Below, piece by piece: positions 7,613-16,164 of a stretch of 60,130 nucleotides of DNA. The DNA is from Modestobacter sp. Leaf380 (GTDB taxonomy: Bacteria; Actinomycetota; Actinomycetes; Mycobacteriales; Geodermatophilaceae). The notes under the pieces were generated by a model, which saw only the letters and a list, made by a program, of their open reading frames with translations, made no database searches and was not told where the DNA came from. Location: contig NZ_LMQC01000009.1 in assembly GCF_001424485.1 (NCBI RefSeq), positions 1-60,130 of the forward strand, in the 5' to 3' direction. The translations under genes and the position numbers were made by a program. Numbering within the stretch: position 1 is the stretch's first letter; each line of letters starts with the position of its first letter.

Positions 7613-8043
7613 GGCCGGGGGCCGGCGAGCCGGCGGGCGGTCTCGGCGGCGCCGTCGTCCAGACCGTCGGTGCCCGTGCTGCGGTGCAGCGCGACCTGGT
7701 CGGCGATCCACTGCTGGTGGGCGTCCCAGGCCTGCCCGGCGTCGCCGTCCAGGGCAGTGGCGACGTCGGCCCAGCCGGCCCCCTCGCGCAGCGCGGCGTG
7801 CATGCCCAGGTGCCGGCTGTCGTGGGCCTTGCGGAAGACGACCTCGCCCAGGGCCAGCAGCTCCAGCGCCTCGTGCCGGTCCAGCGTGGTGCCGGTGTTG
7901 CGCAGGTCGGCCAGGAAGTCGTCGGCGTCGGCCGGGGTGGTGGCCTCGACGACACCGGCGTCCCGGCGCGACAGGAAGTCGATCCGGTTGGCCGCGGTGA
8001 CCAGGGTGACCTCGTCCTCGAGTTCTCGTGGCGTGATGCTCAT
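7609..8043 (-). CDS. hypothetical protein coupled to the DinB-like gene
   Basis: A 144-residue acidic, helical protein (MSITPRELEDEVTLVTAANRIDFL...). Stretches such as RHEALELLALGEVVFRKAHDSRHLGMHAALREGAGW suggest a soluble helical fold, and the C-terminal part (WDAHQQWIADQVALHR) looks amphipathic. No family recognised. The ATG follows GGGAGGGTGGGGGC, a good ribosome-binding region. Its stop overlaps the GTG of the maleylpyruvate isomerase-like gene, so the two are co-translated. Confidence 0.75.
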   Translation of the reverse strand: MSITPRELEDEVTLVTAANRIDFLSRRDAGVVEATTPADADDFLADLRNTGTTLDRHEALELLALGEVVFRKAHDSRHLGMHAALREGAGWADVATALDGDAGQAWDAHQQWIADQVALHRSTGTDGLDDGAAETARRLAGPRP

Positions 8044-8068
8044 GCCCCCACCCTCCCGCAGGACGACG

Positions 8069-8100
8069 ACGGCCGCCGTCCCCGGGGGGACGGCGGCCGT
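8069..8100. terminator. strong hairpin between the 44-residue gene and the following operon
   Basis: A 14-15 bp perfect stem (ACGGCCGCCGTCCC with its complement) around two or three G residues sits 20 bp beyond the stop of the small basic-protein gene and 26 bp before the next minus-strand start. It most likely terminates the small gene. Confidence 0.7.
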
Positions 8101-8119
8101 GCGTGCGGAGCGGGGTGGG

Positions 8120-8254
8120 TCAGGCCTTGCGGCCCTTCTTGGCCCGGGCGTCGGCGATCATCTGCTTGGCCTTGGCCTGGTTCTCGGGCTTGCGGGCCGC
8201 GGCGATGACCTTCTGCGCCGCGGCTCCCTTGAGCAGTCCACTGAGCATCCCCAC
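8120..8254 (-). CDS. small basic protein, 44 residues
   Basis: Translation gives MGMLSGLLKGAAAQKVIAAA and then a Lys/Ala-rich helix ending KKGRKA. The GTG at 8252-8254 is preferred because GAGGAGG lies six bases upstream; an ATG two codons later is too far from it. The amphipathic N-terminal helix plus basic tail suggests membrane or nucleic-acid association, but no family is recognised. It is monocistronic with its own terminator hairpin. From 8255 to 8541 I see no convincing gene, only a weak minus-strand frame containing VVGLTAHELAQAHLTRTTDI. Confidence 0.6.
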   Translation of the reverse strand: MGMLSGLLKGAAAQKVIAAARKPENQAKAKQMIADARAKKGRKA

Positions 8255-8541
8255 GGGAGGCCTCCTCGGTCGTGTCGGGTCGGAGAGAGCTGTATGCCCG
8301 GTGCGGACGAGGTGCACACGTCAACCACTCTCAGCGCACGCACGGGATCGTCTGCGGCCCCACCGGGAGCACGCAGACCCTGGCCGAACGGCCCAGCCGG
8401 GCGACTCCGCGGCGATGGTCGCGGCGATGTCCGTCGTCCGGGTCAGGTGGGCCTGCGCGAGCTCGTGGGCAGTGAGCCCCACCACCGACGTGGCGGCCCG
8501 GTGGGTGCCGGAGGCGACCGGGTCCGCAGTCCTCCCCCGGG

Positions 8542-8826
8542 TCAGGCCGCGGTCGTCCCGCGGCCGCGGTGATGCTCCAGCCAGACGGCGACCAGCTCCA
8601 GGACGTCAGCCTCCAGGTGCACCGGCCGCCGCTGCGCCTCGGCCCGGCGGCTGACCAGCCCGGCGTCCTCGAGCACCCGCAGGTGCTTGGAGACCGCCTG
8701 CGGCGTGACGTCGTAGTGCCCGGCCAGCTCCGTGACAGTCGCGTCCCCGTGCCGCAGCCGCCCGACCAGGTCCCGCCGGATCGGGTCGGCCAGCGCCGAC
8801 AGCACCCGGGACAACGCATCCGCCAC
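8542..8826 (-). CDS. ArsR-family (winged helix) transcriptional regulator
   Basis: A 94-residue protein with a GTG start (VADALSRVLSALADPIRRDLVGRL). It shows the whole ArsR/HTH_20 fold: ALADPIRRDLVGRLRHGDATVTELA, recognition helix VTPQAVSKHLRVLEDAGLVSR and wing AQRRPVHLEADVLELVAVW. No Cys pairs for metal are present, so it belongs to the non-metal ArsR group that usually controls an adjacent SRPBCC/YCII-type gene. The divergent DGPF/ECF42 operon 140 bp away is the obvious candidate target. Confidence 0.9.
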   Translation of the reverse strand: MADALSRVLSALADPIRRDLVGRLRHGDATVTELAGHYDVTPQAVSKHLRVLEDAGLVSRRAEAQRRPVHLEADVLELVAVWLEHHRGRGTTAA

Positions 8827-8966
8827 GCGGGTAGCCAACCACCCGGTTGCGCACGACGCCGGGAGATCGCGGGGCGGACCTGTCGATCGACGGCGGGGCC
8901 GTTCGTGGAGAGGGTGGGACCGGCACCGCGCCGGCCCACCCACCCCGACCCACCCAGGAGACAGTC

Positions 8967-9326
8967 ATGGCCCAGTACCTGCTCAGCGTCGTCACCCCCG
9001 GTTCCGGCACCGGGGAGCACCCGGTGCCCACCCCCGAGCAGCTCGAACCGATCATGGCCCGGGTCGCCGCACTCCAGTCGGACATGCGGGAGGCCGGGGT
9101 GTGGGTGTTCTCCGGCGGGCTGGAGGCGCCCTCGACGGCGACCGTGCTCCGCCCCGCCGACGACGGCGGGCTGCTGACCGTGGACGGCCCGTTCGCCGAG
9201 GGCAAGGAGTACCTGGGCGGCCTCACCGTCATCGACGTCGCCGACCTGGACGCCGCCCTGGACTGGGCCGGCCGCACGGTGGCCGCCATCGGGCTGCCGA
9301 TCGAGGTCCGGCCCTTCGCGTGGTGA
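8967..9326 (+). CDS. YCII/DGPF-domain protein, partner of ECF42 sigma factor
   Basis: A 119-residue protein with ATG behind AGGAG. MAQYLLSV, FSGGLEAPSTATVLRP and the defining DGPFAEGKEYLGG (residues 73-85) identify a DGPF (YCII-related) protein. These dimeric ferredoxin-like proteins are encoded next to ECF42 sigma factors across Actinobacteria and are their usual regulon members. Its TGA overlaps the GTG of the sigma factor (GTGA), so both come from one message. Biochemical role unknown. Confidence 0.92.
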   Translation: MAQYLLSVVTPGSGTGEHPVPTPEQLEPIMARVAALQSDMREAGVWVFSGGLEAPSTATVLRPADDGGLLTVDGPFAEGKEYLGGLTVIDVADLDAALDWAGRTVAAIGLPIEVRPFAW

Positions 9327-10546
9327 CGCCCGACCCGCTGGCCGAGGTGGAGCGGGTGTTCCGCGCCGAGCACGGCCGGGCGGTCGCCGGGCTGACCCGG
9401 GTGCTGGGCGACCTGGACCGGGCCGAGGACGCGGTCGCCGAGGCGTTCACGGTCGCCGTCGCCACCTGGCCGCAGCGCGGGGTGCCGCCGAACCCGGGCG
9501 GCTGGGTGGTGACGACGGCGCGCAACCGCGCGGTCGACCGGCTGCGCCGGGAGGCGGTCGGCGCAGCGAAGCTGGCGGAGGTCGCCCGCCTGCAGCACGA
9601 GCCGGAACCGGTGGAGGAGGGCGTGGTGCGCGACGACCAGCTGCGGCTGCTCTTCACCTGCTGCCACCCGGCGCTGGCCCCGGCCGCGCGGGTCGCGCTG
9701 ACCCTGCGGCTGGTCGCCGGGCTGACCACCGCCGAGATCGCCCGGGCCGCGCTGGTGCCCGAGGCGACGGTGGCGGCCCGCATCACCCGCGCCAAGCACA
9801 AGATCCGGACGGCCCGCATCCCCTGGCGGGTGCCGGCGGAGGCCGACCTGCCGGGCCGCTGGGCCTCGGTGCTGGCCGTCGTCCACGCGGTGGGCACGGA
9901 GGCGCACTCCCCCGCCGCGGGTGCCGAGGTCAGCCGGGACGACCTGCTGGAGGAGGCGGTCCGGCTGGCCCGGTTGCTGCTCGAGCTGCGCCCCGCCGAC
10001 CCCGAGGCCACCGGCCTGCTCGCCCTGCTGCTGCTCACCGCGTCCCGCCGGCCCGCCCGGGTGGCTGACGGCGCGCCGGTGCCGCTGGACCGGCAGGACC
10101 GCCGTTCGTGGTCCCGGCCGCTGGTCGAGGAGGGCCAGGCGCTGGTGCGGGACTGCCTGCGGTGGGGCCGGCCGGGCCCGTACCAGCTGCAGGCGGCGAT
10201 CGCGGCGGTGCACGCGGACGCACCCACCTGGGCGGCCACCGACTGGTCGCAGGTGGTGGCGCTGTACGACCAGCTGCGGGTGGTGGCGCCGTCGGCGGTG
10301 GTCGAGCTCAACCGGGCGGTTGCGATCGCCGAGCTGGACGGCCCGTCGGTCGGGCTGGCCCTGGTCGACCGGCTGGACCTGGACCGCTCGCCGGTGCTGC
10401 ACGCCGTCCGGGCGGACCTGCTGCGCCGGCTGGGCCGGGACGACGAGGCCTGCGCCGCCTACGACGCCGCGCTGGAGCGGACGGCGAACGCCGCCGAGCA
10501 GGCCGACCTGCGCCGCCGCCGCGCGGGACTGCCCGGGGTCAGCTGA
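9323..10546 (+). CDS. ECF42-type RNA polymerase sigma factor with C-terminal TPR extension
   Basis: A 407-residue protein. Sigma-2 (EVERVFRAEHGRAVAGLTRVLGDLDRAEDAVAEAFTVA) and the helix with NPGGWVVTTARNRAVDRLRR, then sigma-4 (ALTLRLVAGLTTAEIARAALV, ATVAARITRAKHKIR), are followed by about 220 residues of TPR-like helices. This long extension, and the overlap with the DGPF gene, define ECF42; no anti-sigma gene is nearby, and the extension is thought to control activity. Its stop and the stop of the convergent hydrolase gene sit inside one palindrome, GGTCAGCTGACC. Confidence 0.93.
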   Translation: MTPDPLAEVERVFRAEHGRAVAGLTRVLGDLDRAEDAVAEAFTVAVATWPQRGVPPNPGGWVVTTARNRAVDRLRREAVGAAKLAEVARLQHEPEPVEEGVVRDDQLRLLFTCCHPALAPAARVALTLRLVAGLTTAEIARAALVPEATVAARITRAKHKIRTARIPWRVPAEADLPGRWASVLAVVHAVGTEAHSPAAGAEVSRDDLLEEAVRLARLLLELRPADPEATGLLALLLLTASRRPARVADGAPVPLDRQDRRSWSRPLVEEGQALVRDCLRWGRPGPYQLQAAIAAVHADAPTWAATDWSQVVALYDQLRVVAPSAVVELNRAVAIAELDGPSVGLALVDRLDLDRSPVLHAVRADLLRRLGRDDEACAAYDAALERTANAAEQADLRRRRAGLPGVS

Positions 10547-11657
10547 CCGCTTCGCGGACCGCCAGCCAGAACTCCTCCGGGCCGTCGTGCGGGCCGGTCA
10601 TCAGCCGCTGGGTCAGCAGCACCGCGGCCAGGTCCAGCGAGGGGTCCACGTAGCCGGTGGTGCCGGTGCCACCGGTCCAGCCGAACCGGCCCGGCGTCGT
10701 CCACGGGTCGGTGACCTCCAGGGTCAGCTCCAGGTTCCCGGCCGCCCACGTGCGGCCGGGACCCAGGAAGGCCTGGGCTGCGGCCCGCTGACCGGGGGTG
10801 AGCCGGTCGGCCAGCACGTCGGCGGCGGCGACACCGGGCAGCCGGTCGTCGGCGATCGCGGTGAGCAGCCCCAGCACGTCACCGGCGGTGGACACCAGCC
10901 CGCCACCCAGGGAGGGGAACACCGGCGGTCGGGTGAAGACGCCGTCCGGGCGGTCGAGGACGTCGAGGCCGTGCTCGCCGGGGGCGTACGCGGTGGGCAG
11001 CGGATCCGTCGTCCAGAAGGCGGTGTCGGTGAGCCCGAGCGGTCCGGTGACGCGCTCGGCGAGCAGTGCGCCCAGGTCGCGGCCGGTCGCCCGGGCCAGC
11101 AGCACGCCCAGCACGTCGCTGCTCGTGTGGTAGCGCCAGCCCTCGCCTGGCTGGTCGGTCAGCGGCAGTGCACCCAGCCGGGCCAGCCACTCCCCCGGCT
11201 CGAGCGCCGGTGGCAGCGGACCCGGGCTGACGCCCCGCTCCCACATCGCGTGCGCCAGCGGCGAGGCGTCCATCCGCAGCCCCGACCCGGCCGTCATCTG
11301 CAGCAGGTCGGCCACCGTCACCGGGGCGCGGGCCGGCACCCGGGTGCCCAGGTCGGCGTCCGGGACCACCAGCACGTGCAGGTCGGCGAGCTCGGGCAGC
11401 CACCGGGTGACGTCGTCGTGGAGCGCCACGGTGCCGTCGGCGACCAGGCCGAGGGCCAGCACCCCGCCGAACGGCTTGGTCAGCGAGGCGATCCGGAACG
11501 GCGTCCGCGGGGCCATCGGGCGCCCGCCGCCGACCTCGTGCGTGCCGACGGCGTGCACGTGGGTCCGGCTAGCGTGCCGGACGGCGGCCACCGCGCCCGG
11601 GTAGCGGCCCTGCGCCACGTGCCGGTCCAGCAGGCGGGTCAGTGCGGTGAGGTCCAC
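10539..11657 (-). CDS. serine beta-lactamase-like hydrolase (class C/esterase type)
   Basis: A 372-residue protein with the SxxK nucleophile motif SLTK at residues 58-61 and a second-motif tyrosine in YHTSSD; WTGGTGTTGYVDP near the C-terminus replaces the usual KTG/HxG. No signal peptide, so it is cytosolic, more likely an esterase or D-aminopeptidase-like enzyme than an antibiotic resistance lactamase. The GTG at 11655-11657 lies four bases after the stop of the upstream epimerase gene and avoids overlapping it; an earlier GTG at 11690 is possible. The 3' end overlaps the convergent ECF42 gene by eight bases. Confidence 0.88.
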   Translation of the reverse strand: MDLTALTRLLDRHVAQGRYPGAVAAVRHASRTHVHAVGTHEVGGGRPMAPRTPFRIASLTKPFGGVLALGLVADGTVALHDDVTRWLPELADLHVLVVPDADLGTRVPARAPVTVADLLQMTAGSGLRMDASPLAHAMWERGVSPGPLPPALEPGEWLARLGALPLTDQPGEGWRYHTSSDVLGVLLARATGRDLGALLAERVTGPLGLTDTAFWTTDPLPTAYAPGEHGLDVLDRPDGVFTRPPVFPSLGGGLVSTAGDVLGLLTAIADDRLPGVAAADVLADRLTPGQRAAAQAFLGPGRTWAAGNLELTLEVTDPWTTPGRFGWTGGTGTTGYVDPSLDLAAVLLTQRLMTGPHDGPEEFWLAVREAVS

Positions 11658-11661
11658 GGGG

Positions 11662-12345
11662 TCAGGACCGGCGCGGGCCCGCGGACTCACCGGCGAGGTC
11701 GTTGATGCCCTCCGTCGTCACCACGCCCGGGGCCCCGCCACCGGTGACCGCGGCGAGGAACGCCCGCCCGACCGCCTCGGTGCTGGTGACCTGGCCGGGG
11801 ACCACCCGGGTGAGCACCGGGAACAGCGGCCGCAGGACCGCGTACAGCGCGCCGTAGAGCCGGGTCTTGGTGCGGATGCCGTGCAGCGGCTGGATGAGGC
11901 CGGGCCGGAACGACCAGGCACGCAGCGGCAGCGCGGCGACGGCGTCCTCGGTCTCGCCCTTGACCCGGGCCCACATCAGCCGGCCGTGCCGGTCGGTGCC
12001 CGCGCCGGAGACGTAGACGAACGCCGACCCCGGCGAGGCGTCGGCGACCGCCCGGGCGACGCCCACGGTGAGGTCGTGGGTCAGCCGCCGGTACTCGGCC
12101 TCGCGCATCCCGGTGGAGGAGACGCCGACCGAGTCGAACGTGGCGTCGACCCCGGCCAGGTGCTCCCCCGGCGTCGCCAGGTCCCCGACGACGACCTGCG
12201 TCAGCTTCGGGTGCGCGACGTCCAGCGCGGTCCGGACGACGACCCGGACCGCGGCCACCCGGTCGTCACGCAGGCACTCGCGCAGCACGCCCTGCCCGAC
12301 CATCCCGCTCGCCCCGAACACCAGCACCGTCAGCCCGTCGCCCAT
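11662..12345 (-). CDS. NAD(P)-dependent epimerase/dehydratase family protein
   Basis: A 227-residue Rossmann protein: GASGMVGQGVLRE near residue 10 is the dinucleotide-binding loop, VVVGDLATP the second strand region, FVYVSGAGTDRHGR the catalytic strand, and WSFRPGLIQP a typical substrate-loop segment. The YxxxK pair is not obvious, so catalysis may be atypical; this fits the NAD(P)H-binding/oxidoreductase HTATIP2-like subgroup. ATG MGDGLTVLVF was chosen because upstream sequence is Arg/Pro-rich shadow. It overlaps no gene and is followed after four bases by the serine hydrolase, so they form an operon. Confidence 0.87.
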   Translation of the reverse strand: MGDGLTVLVFGASGMVGQGVLRECLRDDRVAAVRVVVRTALDVAHPKLTQVVVGDLATPGEHLAGVDATFDSVGVSSTGMREAEYRRLTHDLTVGVARAVADASPGSAFVYVSGAGTDRHGRLMWARVKGETEDAVAALPLRAWSFRPGLIQPLHGIRTKTRLYGALYAVLRPLFPVLTRVVPGQVTSTEAVGRAFLAAVTGGGAPGVVTTEGINDLAGESAGPRRS

Positions 12346-12400
12346 GCCGGTCAGTCTGGACCCGGCAGAACCCGGTTGCCCCCTGCCCGAGACTGACCGG

Positions 12401-13555
12401 GTGGACGGGGAAGCGATCGGGACGACGACGGGCATCGAGGCGGGCATCGAGGCGGGCATCCAGACGGGCATCCAGACGGGCCGGAGGACACGACCCGGTG
12501 CCCTGGACGTCGTCGTCAGCCGGCCGGCGGACGTGGGCGAGGCGCTGGTGGCCCGGGCGCTGACGGACGGGCTGCTGACCGTCCAGCGCAGCGGCTCGAC
12601 CACCGGCGCGGTCCCGGACCTGGCCGCGCTGGCGCCCTCGGGCGCACTGACCGTGCTGGACCAGCGGTCCGCGGGGTCGCACGCCCTGGTGGTGGAGCTG
12701 CCCGGGCTGCTGGTCCGCCTCTCGTCCTACCGGGAGGTGCTCGACGTCGACGTCGTCGGGGAGGACGTGGCCACCACCGAGGCCTGCCTGCGCCAGGTGC
12801 TGGGGTCCGCCCGGGAGGCGGCCCGCCAGCCCGACGGGTGGGTGCGGATGCGGCTGTGGTCCTACCGCGGTGACTACGCCGACATGTCGACCCGGCAGGT
12901 GCTGGCGCCCTCCTGGCCCGCGGTGGCCGGCAACTACGCGGCCCCGACGGCCACCGCGTTGGCCCCGCTGATGACCGCCCCGGACGTGGACGACCGGGCC
13001 GGCCGGCTCGTGCTCTGGCACGGGGCACCCGGGACCGGCAAGACGACCGCCGTCCGCGCGCTGGCGCAGCAGTGGTCGTCGTGGTGCGAGCCGCACTACG
13101 TGACCGACCCGGAGAAGCTCTTCGCCGAGACGGCCTACCTGCTGCAGGTGGCCGGGGTGGACGACGTCGACGACGACGACCGGCAGGCCCCCTGGCGACT
13201 GGTCGTCGCCGAGGACTGCGACGAGTACCTGCGGGCCGACGCGAAGCAGCGGTCCGGGGCGTCGCTGGGGCGGCTGCTCAACCTGTGCGACGGCATCCTC
13301 GGCCACGGCCTGAAGGTCGTGGTGCTGCTGACGACCAACGAGGACCTGGGCAGCCTGCACCCGGCGATCACCCGGCCCGGCCGGTGCCTGAGCCAGGTCG
13401 ACTTCGCACCGCTGTCCCCCGCCGAGGCGGACGCCTGGCTGGGCGGTGCGGGGCCCACCCCGACCCGACCGACCACCCTGGCCGAGCTGTACGCGCTGCG
13501 CGAGGACCGCCGCTCCGGCTCCACCGGGCCCCCGGAGCAGGGCGGCTACCTATGA
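12401..13555 (+). CDS. AAA-family ATPase with N-terminal tetrapeptide repeat
   Basis: A 384-residue protein. After a GTG start comes an unusual repeat TTGIEAGIEAGIQTGIQTGR (residues 8-27). Residues 60-200 are a domain of unknown function (DVVGEDVATTEACLRQVLG, WSYRGDYADMSTRQVLAPSW). The ATPase core has Walker A GAPGTGKTTAVRAL (208-215 core), Walker B RLVVAEDCDEYL near 266, sensor-1 VVLLTTNEDLG and arginine finger region ITRPGRCLSQVDF. The fold is that of the CDC48/DUF5925-like AAA proteins of actinobacteria. Partner unknown. It converges on the lipase gene with three bases between the stops. Confidence 0.85.
   Translation: MDGEAIGTTTGIEAGIEAGIQTGIQTGRRTRPGALDVVVSRPADVGEALVARALTDGLLTVQRSGSTTGAVPDLAALAPSGALTVLDQRSAGSHALVVELPGLLVRLSSYREVLDVDVVGEDVATTEACLRQVLGSAREAARQPDGWVRMRLWSYRGDYADMSTRQVLAPSWPAVAGNYAAPTATALAPLMTAPDVDDRAGRLVLWHGAPGTGKTTAVRALAQQWSSWCEPHYVTDPEKLFAETAYLLQVAGVDDVDDDDRQAPWRLVVAEDCDEYLRADAKQRSGASLGRLLNLCDGILGHGLKVVVLLTTNEDLGSLHPAITRPGRCLSQVDFAPLSPAEADAWLGGAGPTPTRPTTLAELYALREDRRSGSTGPPEQGGYL
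12431..12478 (+). repeat. four tandem 12-bp units inside the AAA ATPase gene
   Basis: Two copies of GGCATCGAGGCG and two of GGCATCCAGACG in a row, encoding GIEA twice and GIQT twice. Unit length is a multiple of three, so copy-number changes keep the frame. Confidence 0.85.
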
Positions 13556-13558
13556 GCC

Positions 13559-14791
13559 TCAGCAGGCAGCGGTCACCGGGCGCCCGGCGGCCACCGCGGA
13601 CAGCCACAGCCCGAACGGGACGACGCTCTGCACCCCGCCGGTGACGTGCTCGGCGGGCAGCAGGTCCAGCCGGGTGGTCACCCCGGCGGCGCACCAGGTG
13701 TCGTGCAGCTGCTGGGCCTGCCCGAGCGCGACGACCTGGTCGAAGGCGGCGTGCGACTGGTAGGTCGGCACGGTCGGGGCCGGCCGGTCGGCGAGCCGGT
13801 TCTCGGCCAGCACCGCGGCGATGGCCGGCTCCTGCAGCAGCTCGGCCACCCCGCTGCCGTCGGTCGTGTAGTCCGACAGCGAGGTGCCGGCGGTGGCGAG
13901 CATGGTCGGACCGCCGACGCACTCGCTGCGCAGCCCGGCCACCACCTGCCGGCCCCGGGGGTCGAGCCGCTCGTCCAGCCGGACGGCGTCGGGGTACGCG
14001 GCGTCGAGCCCGACGATGCCCAGCAGCCCGAAGTAGGCGTTCGGGCCGCCGTCCAGGCCCTCGGAGACCGACTGCAGGTCGGCCGGCACCCCGCCGACGG
14101 CGACCCCGCGCAGCGCGAGGTCCGGAGCGTACTCGGCCGCCAGGGACGCCGCCCACGCGGCACCACCACCGCCCTGGGAGTAGCCCTGCAGCAGCACCGG
14201 GGAGCTGTCCGTCGTCCGGGCGCCGGGGACGGCGGACGCGGCGCGGGCCAGGTCGAGGACGGCGTGCGCCATGGCCGGACCGGTCGTGTACGTCGGCGAG
14301 CCGCCGGTCAGGTACCCGTCGTAGTCGGTGACGGCGACGCTGAACCCCCGGGCGAGGGCGGCCGCGACGGGCGCCGCCTCGTACTCGGTGCCGGCGACGA
14401 ACTGCCGGCTGGGCGCGCACTGCGGACCCAGTCCCTGGGTGCCCGGGGCCAGGGTGAGCAGGGTGCCCGCGGTCGACGACGGGGCCAGTGTCGGGGTGAA
14501 CACGGTGCCGGAGACGACCTGCGGCGTGCCGTCGACGGTCGTCGAGGTGTAGAGCACCGTCGTCGCCCGGAACGGCAGCACCCCGGCCAGCGGGACGGCG
14601 GCCGGGCGGGTGCGCAGCACGGTGCCGGGGGCCCCGGTGGCGGCCGGCGGGTCGTAGAACGGGTCGGCGGCGGCGAGCGGCGCGGGCACGACGGTGGCCG
14701 GGCTGGCGGGCCCCTCGGCCGCGGCGGGGCCGGCGGTGGACAGCACCACGGCGGCGACGGCGGCGAGCAGGACGGACGGGCGACGGGACAC
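13559..14791 (-). CDS. secreted lipase (secretory LIP family, alpha/beta hydrolase)
   Basis: A 410-residue protein with a signal peptide (MSRRPSVLLAAVAAVVLSTAGPAAA). FYDPPAATGAPGTVLRTRP, VSGTVFTPT, APGTQGLGPQCAPS and GFSVAVTDYDGYL are the conserved N-terminal features of the LIP family (PF03583); LLQGYSQGGGGAAWAASLA near residue 204 carries the nucleophile serine, and HVTGGVQSV holds the probable catalytic histidine. Such enzymes hydrolyse triacylglycerols or esters outside the cell. Its length matches the family. Monocistronic, converging with the AAA ATPase gene. Confidence 0.92.
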   Translation of the reverse strand: MSRRPSVLLAAVAAVVLSTAGPAAAEGPASPATVVPAPLAAADPFYDPPAATGAPGTVLRTRPAAVPLAGVLPFRATTVLYTSTTVDGTPQVVSGTVFTPTLAPSSTAGTLLTLAPGTQGLGPQCAPSRQFVAGTEYEAAPVAAALARGFSVAVTDYDGYLTGGSPTYTTGPAMAHAVLDLARAASAVPGARTTDSSPVLLQGYSQGGGGAAWAASLAAEYAPDLALRGVAVGGVPADLQSVSEGLDGGPNAYFGLLGIVGLDAAYPDAVRLDERLDPRGRQVVAGLRSECVGGPTMLATAGTSLSDYTTDGSGVAELLQEPAIAAVLAENRLADRPAPTVPTYQSHAAFDQVVALGQAQQLHDTWCAAGVTTRLDLLPAEHVTGGVQSVVPFGLWLSAVAAGRPVTAAC

Positions 14792-14861
14792 GGGGACCTC
14801 GTTGTCGTGGGTGTCTGTTGTCGGGGTTCACACACACCATGGCACGCGGTCGACCTCGGCG

Positions 14862-15317
14862 TCAGCCCCCGACGGCGTCCACCAGCCGGTCCAGGAAGGC
14901 CAGCTGGCCCTTCACGAGCTTGGTGCGGGCGGTGTCCAGGTCCAGCCAGGCGGCCCGGTCGATCTCGGGGAACTCCTGCACCCGGCCCGAACGCGGCGGC
15001 CACTCCAGGGAGAAGGTGTTGCTGAGGACGGCGTCGGCGTCCAGGTCGCCCTCGGCGGCGAAGACGGTCAGCGTCTTGGACCCCTTCACCACACCCAGCG
15101 GCAGCAGGTCGGCCGGTGCGGGTGAGCCGGTCTCCTCGGCGAACTCGCGGCGGGCGGCGGTCTCGGCGTCCTCGTCGGCGGTGTGCTCGCCCTTGGGGAT
15201 CGACCAGGCGTGCTCGTCCTTCCTGGCCCAGAACGGGCCGCCCATGTGCCCGAGCAGCACCTGCAGCTCCGGTGCGCGGCGGTACAGCAGGACCCCGGAG
15301 CTCAGACGTGGCGGCAC
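14862..15317 (-). CDS. Nudix hydrolase
   Basis: A 151-residue protein. LSSGVLLYRR opens the fold, and the Nudix box runs from GEHTADED through ETAARREFAEETGS, fitting GX5EX7REUXEEXGU in every key residue. SIPKGE precedes it, as in the NUDIX group close to diadenosine polyphosphate and YjhB-like enzymes; WPPRSGRVQEFPEIDRAAWLDLDTAR is the C-terminal signature of that group. The GTG at 15315-15317 is preferred over upstream alternatives because it leaves a 49-bp divergent gap to the hydrolase gene. Confidence 0.92.
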   Translation of the reverse strand: MPPRLSSGVLLYRRAPELQVLLGHMGGPFWARKDEHAWSIPKGEHTADEDAETAARREFAEETGSPAPADLLPLGVVKGSKTLTVFAAEGDLDADAVLSNTFSLEWPPRSGRVQEFPEIDRAAWLDLDTARTKLVKGQLAFLDRLVDAVGG

Positions 15318-15366
15318 GCGCCCATGCTGCCCGATGAGTCCGGGCCGGTCGGGCAGTCTCCCGGGC

Positions 15367-16164
15367 ATGACGCAGACCCTGGACGCACCCGGCGCGACGT
15401 TGAGCTACGAGGTGCGGGGCACCGGGCCCGTGCTGGTGATGATCGGCCACCCGATGCCCTCCGGCGGGTTCGACGCCCTCGCCGCACAGTTCCCCGACCG
15501 GACGGTCGTGCTGCACGACCCGCGCGGCACCGGGGAGAGCACCATGGCCGACCCCACCCAGGCACCGGACCCCGAGGTGCTGGCCGACGACCTGTCCCGG
15601 GTGATCGCGGCCGTGACGTCCGAGCCGGTCGACGTCTTCGGCTCCAGCGGCGGCGGGATCACCGCGCTGGTGCTGGCCTCCCGGCACCCCGGGCGGGTGC
15701 GGACGGTGGTCGCGCACGAGCCCCCGCTGACCGGGTACCTGCCCGACGCGGCCGCCGTCCGCGAGCAGCTGGCCGGGGTCGCGGCGACCTACCGGGAGCA
15801 GGGGCTCATCCCGGCGATGGGTGCGTTCATGGTGGTCGCCGGCTTCACCCCGCCCGCGCCGTCCCCCGACGCCGCCCCGCCCGCCCCGCCGTCGGAGGCC
15901 GACCAGCGGTCGATGACCCGGATGGTGCTGGGCATCGAGACGGTGCCCACCCACCGCGTCGACGCGGCGGCGCTGCCCACCGAGCGGGTGCGGGTCGGGG
16001 TCGGCGCGTGGTCCGGGGAGGCCCTGACCGGCCGGACCTCCCGGGCGGTGGCCGCCGAGCTGGGGGTGCCGCTGGAGGTGTTCCCCGGTGGGCACGGCGG
16101 CTTCCACCCCGACCAGGGCGGTGACCCGGTGGCCTTCGCCGCGGTGCTGCGGTCGCTGCTGTAG
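15367..16164 (+). CDS. alpha/beta-fold hydrolase
   Basis: A 265-residue protein: oxyanion loop region MIGHPMPSGGFDAL, HDPRGTGEST, nucleophile elbow DVFGSSGGGITAL with serine near residue 94, and HGGFHPDQGGDPVAFA carrying the catalytic histidine. The sequence closely parallels the protein encoded at 39620-40459 (same GTGPV, HDPRGTG, FG(S/A)SGG and HEPPL/YEPPL blocks), so they are paralogues. Substrate unknown. Its TAG and the stop of the convergent LLM gene are immediately adjacent. Confidence 0.9.
   Translation: MTQTLDAPGATLSYEVRGTGPVLVMIGHPMPSGGFDALAAQFPDRTVVLHDPRGTGESTMADPTQAPDPEVLADDLSRVIAAVTSEPVDVFGSSGGGITALVLASRHPGRVRTVVAHEPPLTGYLPDAAAVREQLAGVAATYREQGLIPAMGAFMVVAGFTPPAPSPDAAPPAPPSEADQRSMTRMVLGIETVPTHRVDAAALPTERVRVGVGAWSGEALTGRTSRAVAAELGVPLEVFPGGHGGFHPDQGGDPVAFAAVLRSLL

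Noticed and set aside
12431-12478. Tandem repeats as a possible CRISPR array
   Set aside because: Units are 12 bp, contiguous, without spacers, and encode an in-frame tetrapeptide repeat.
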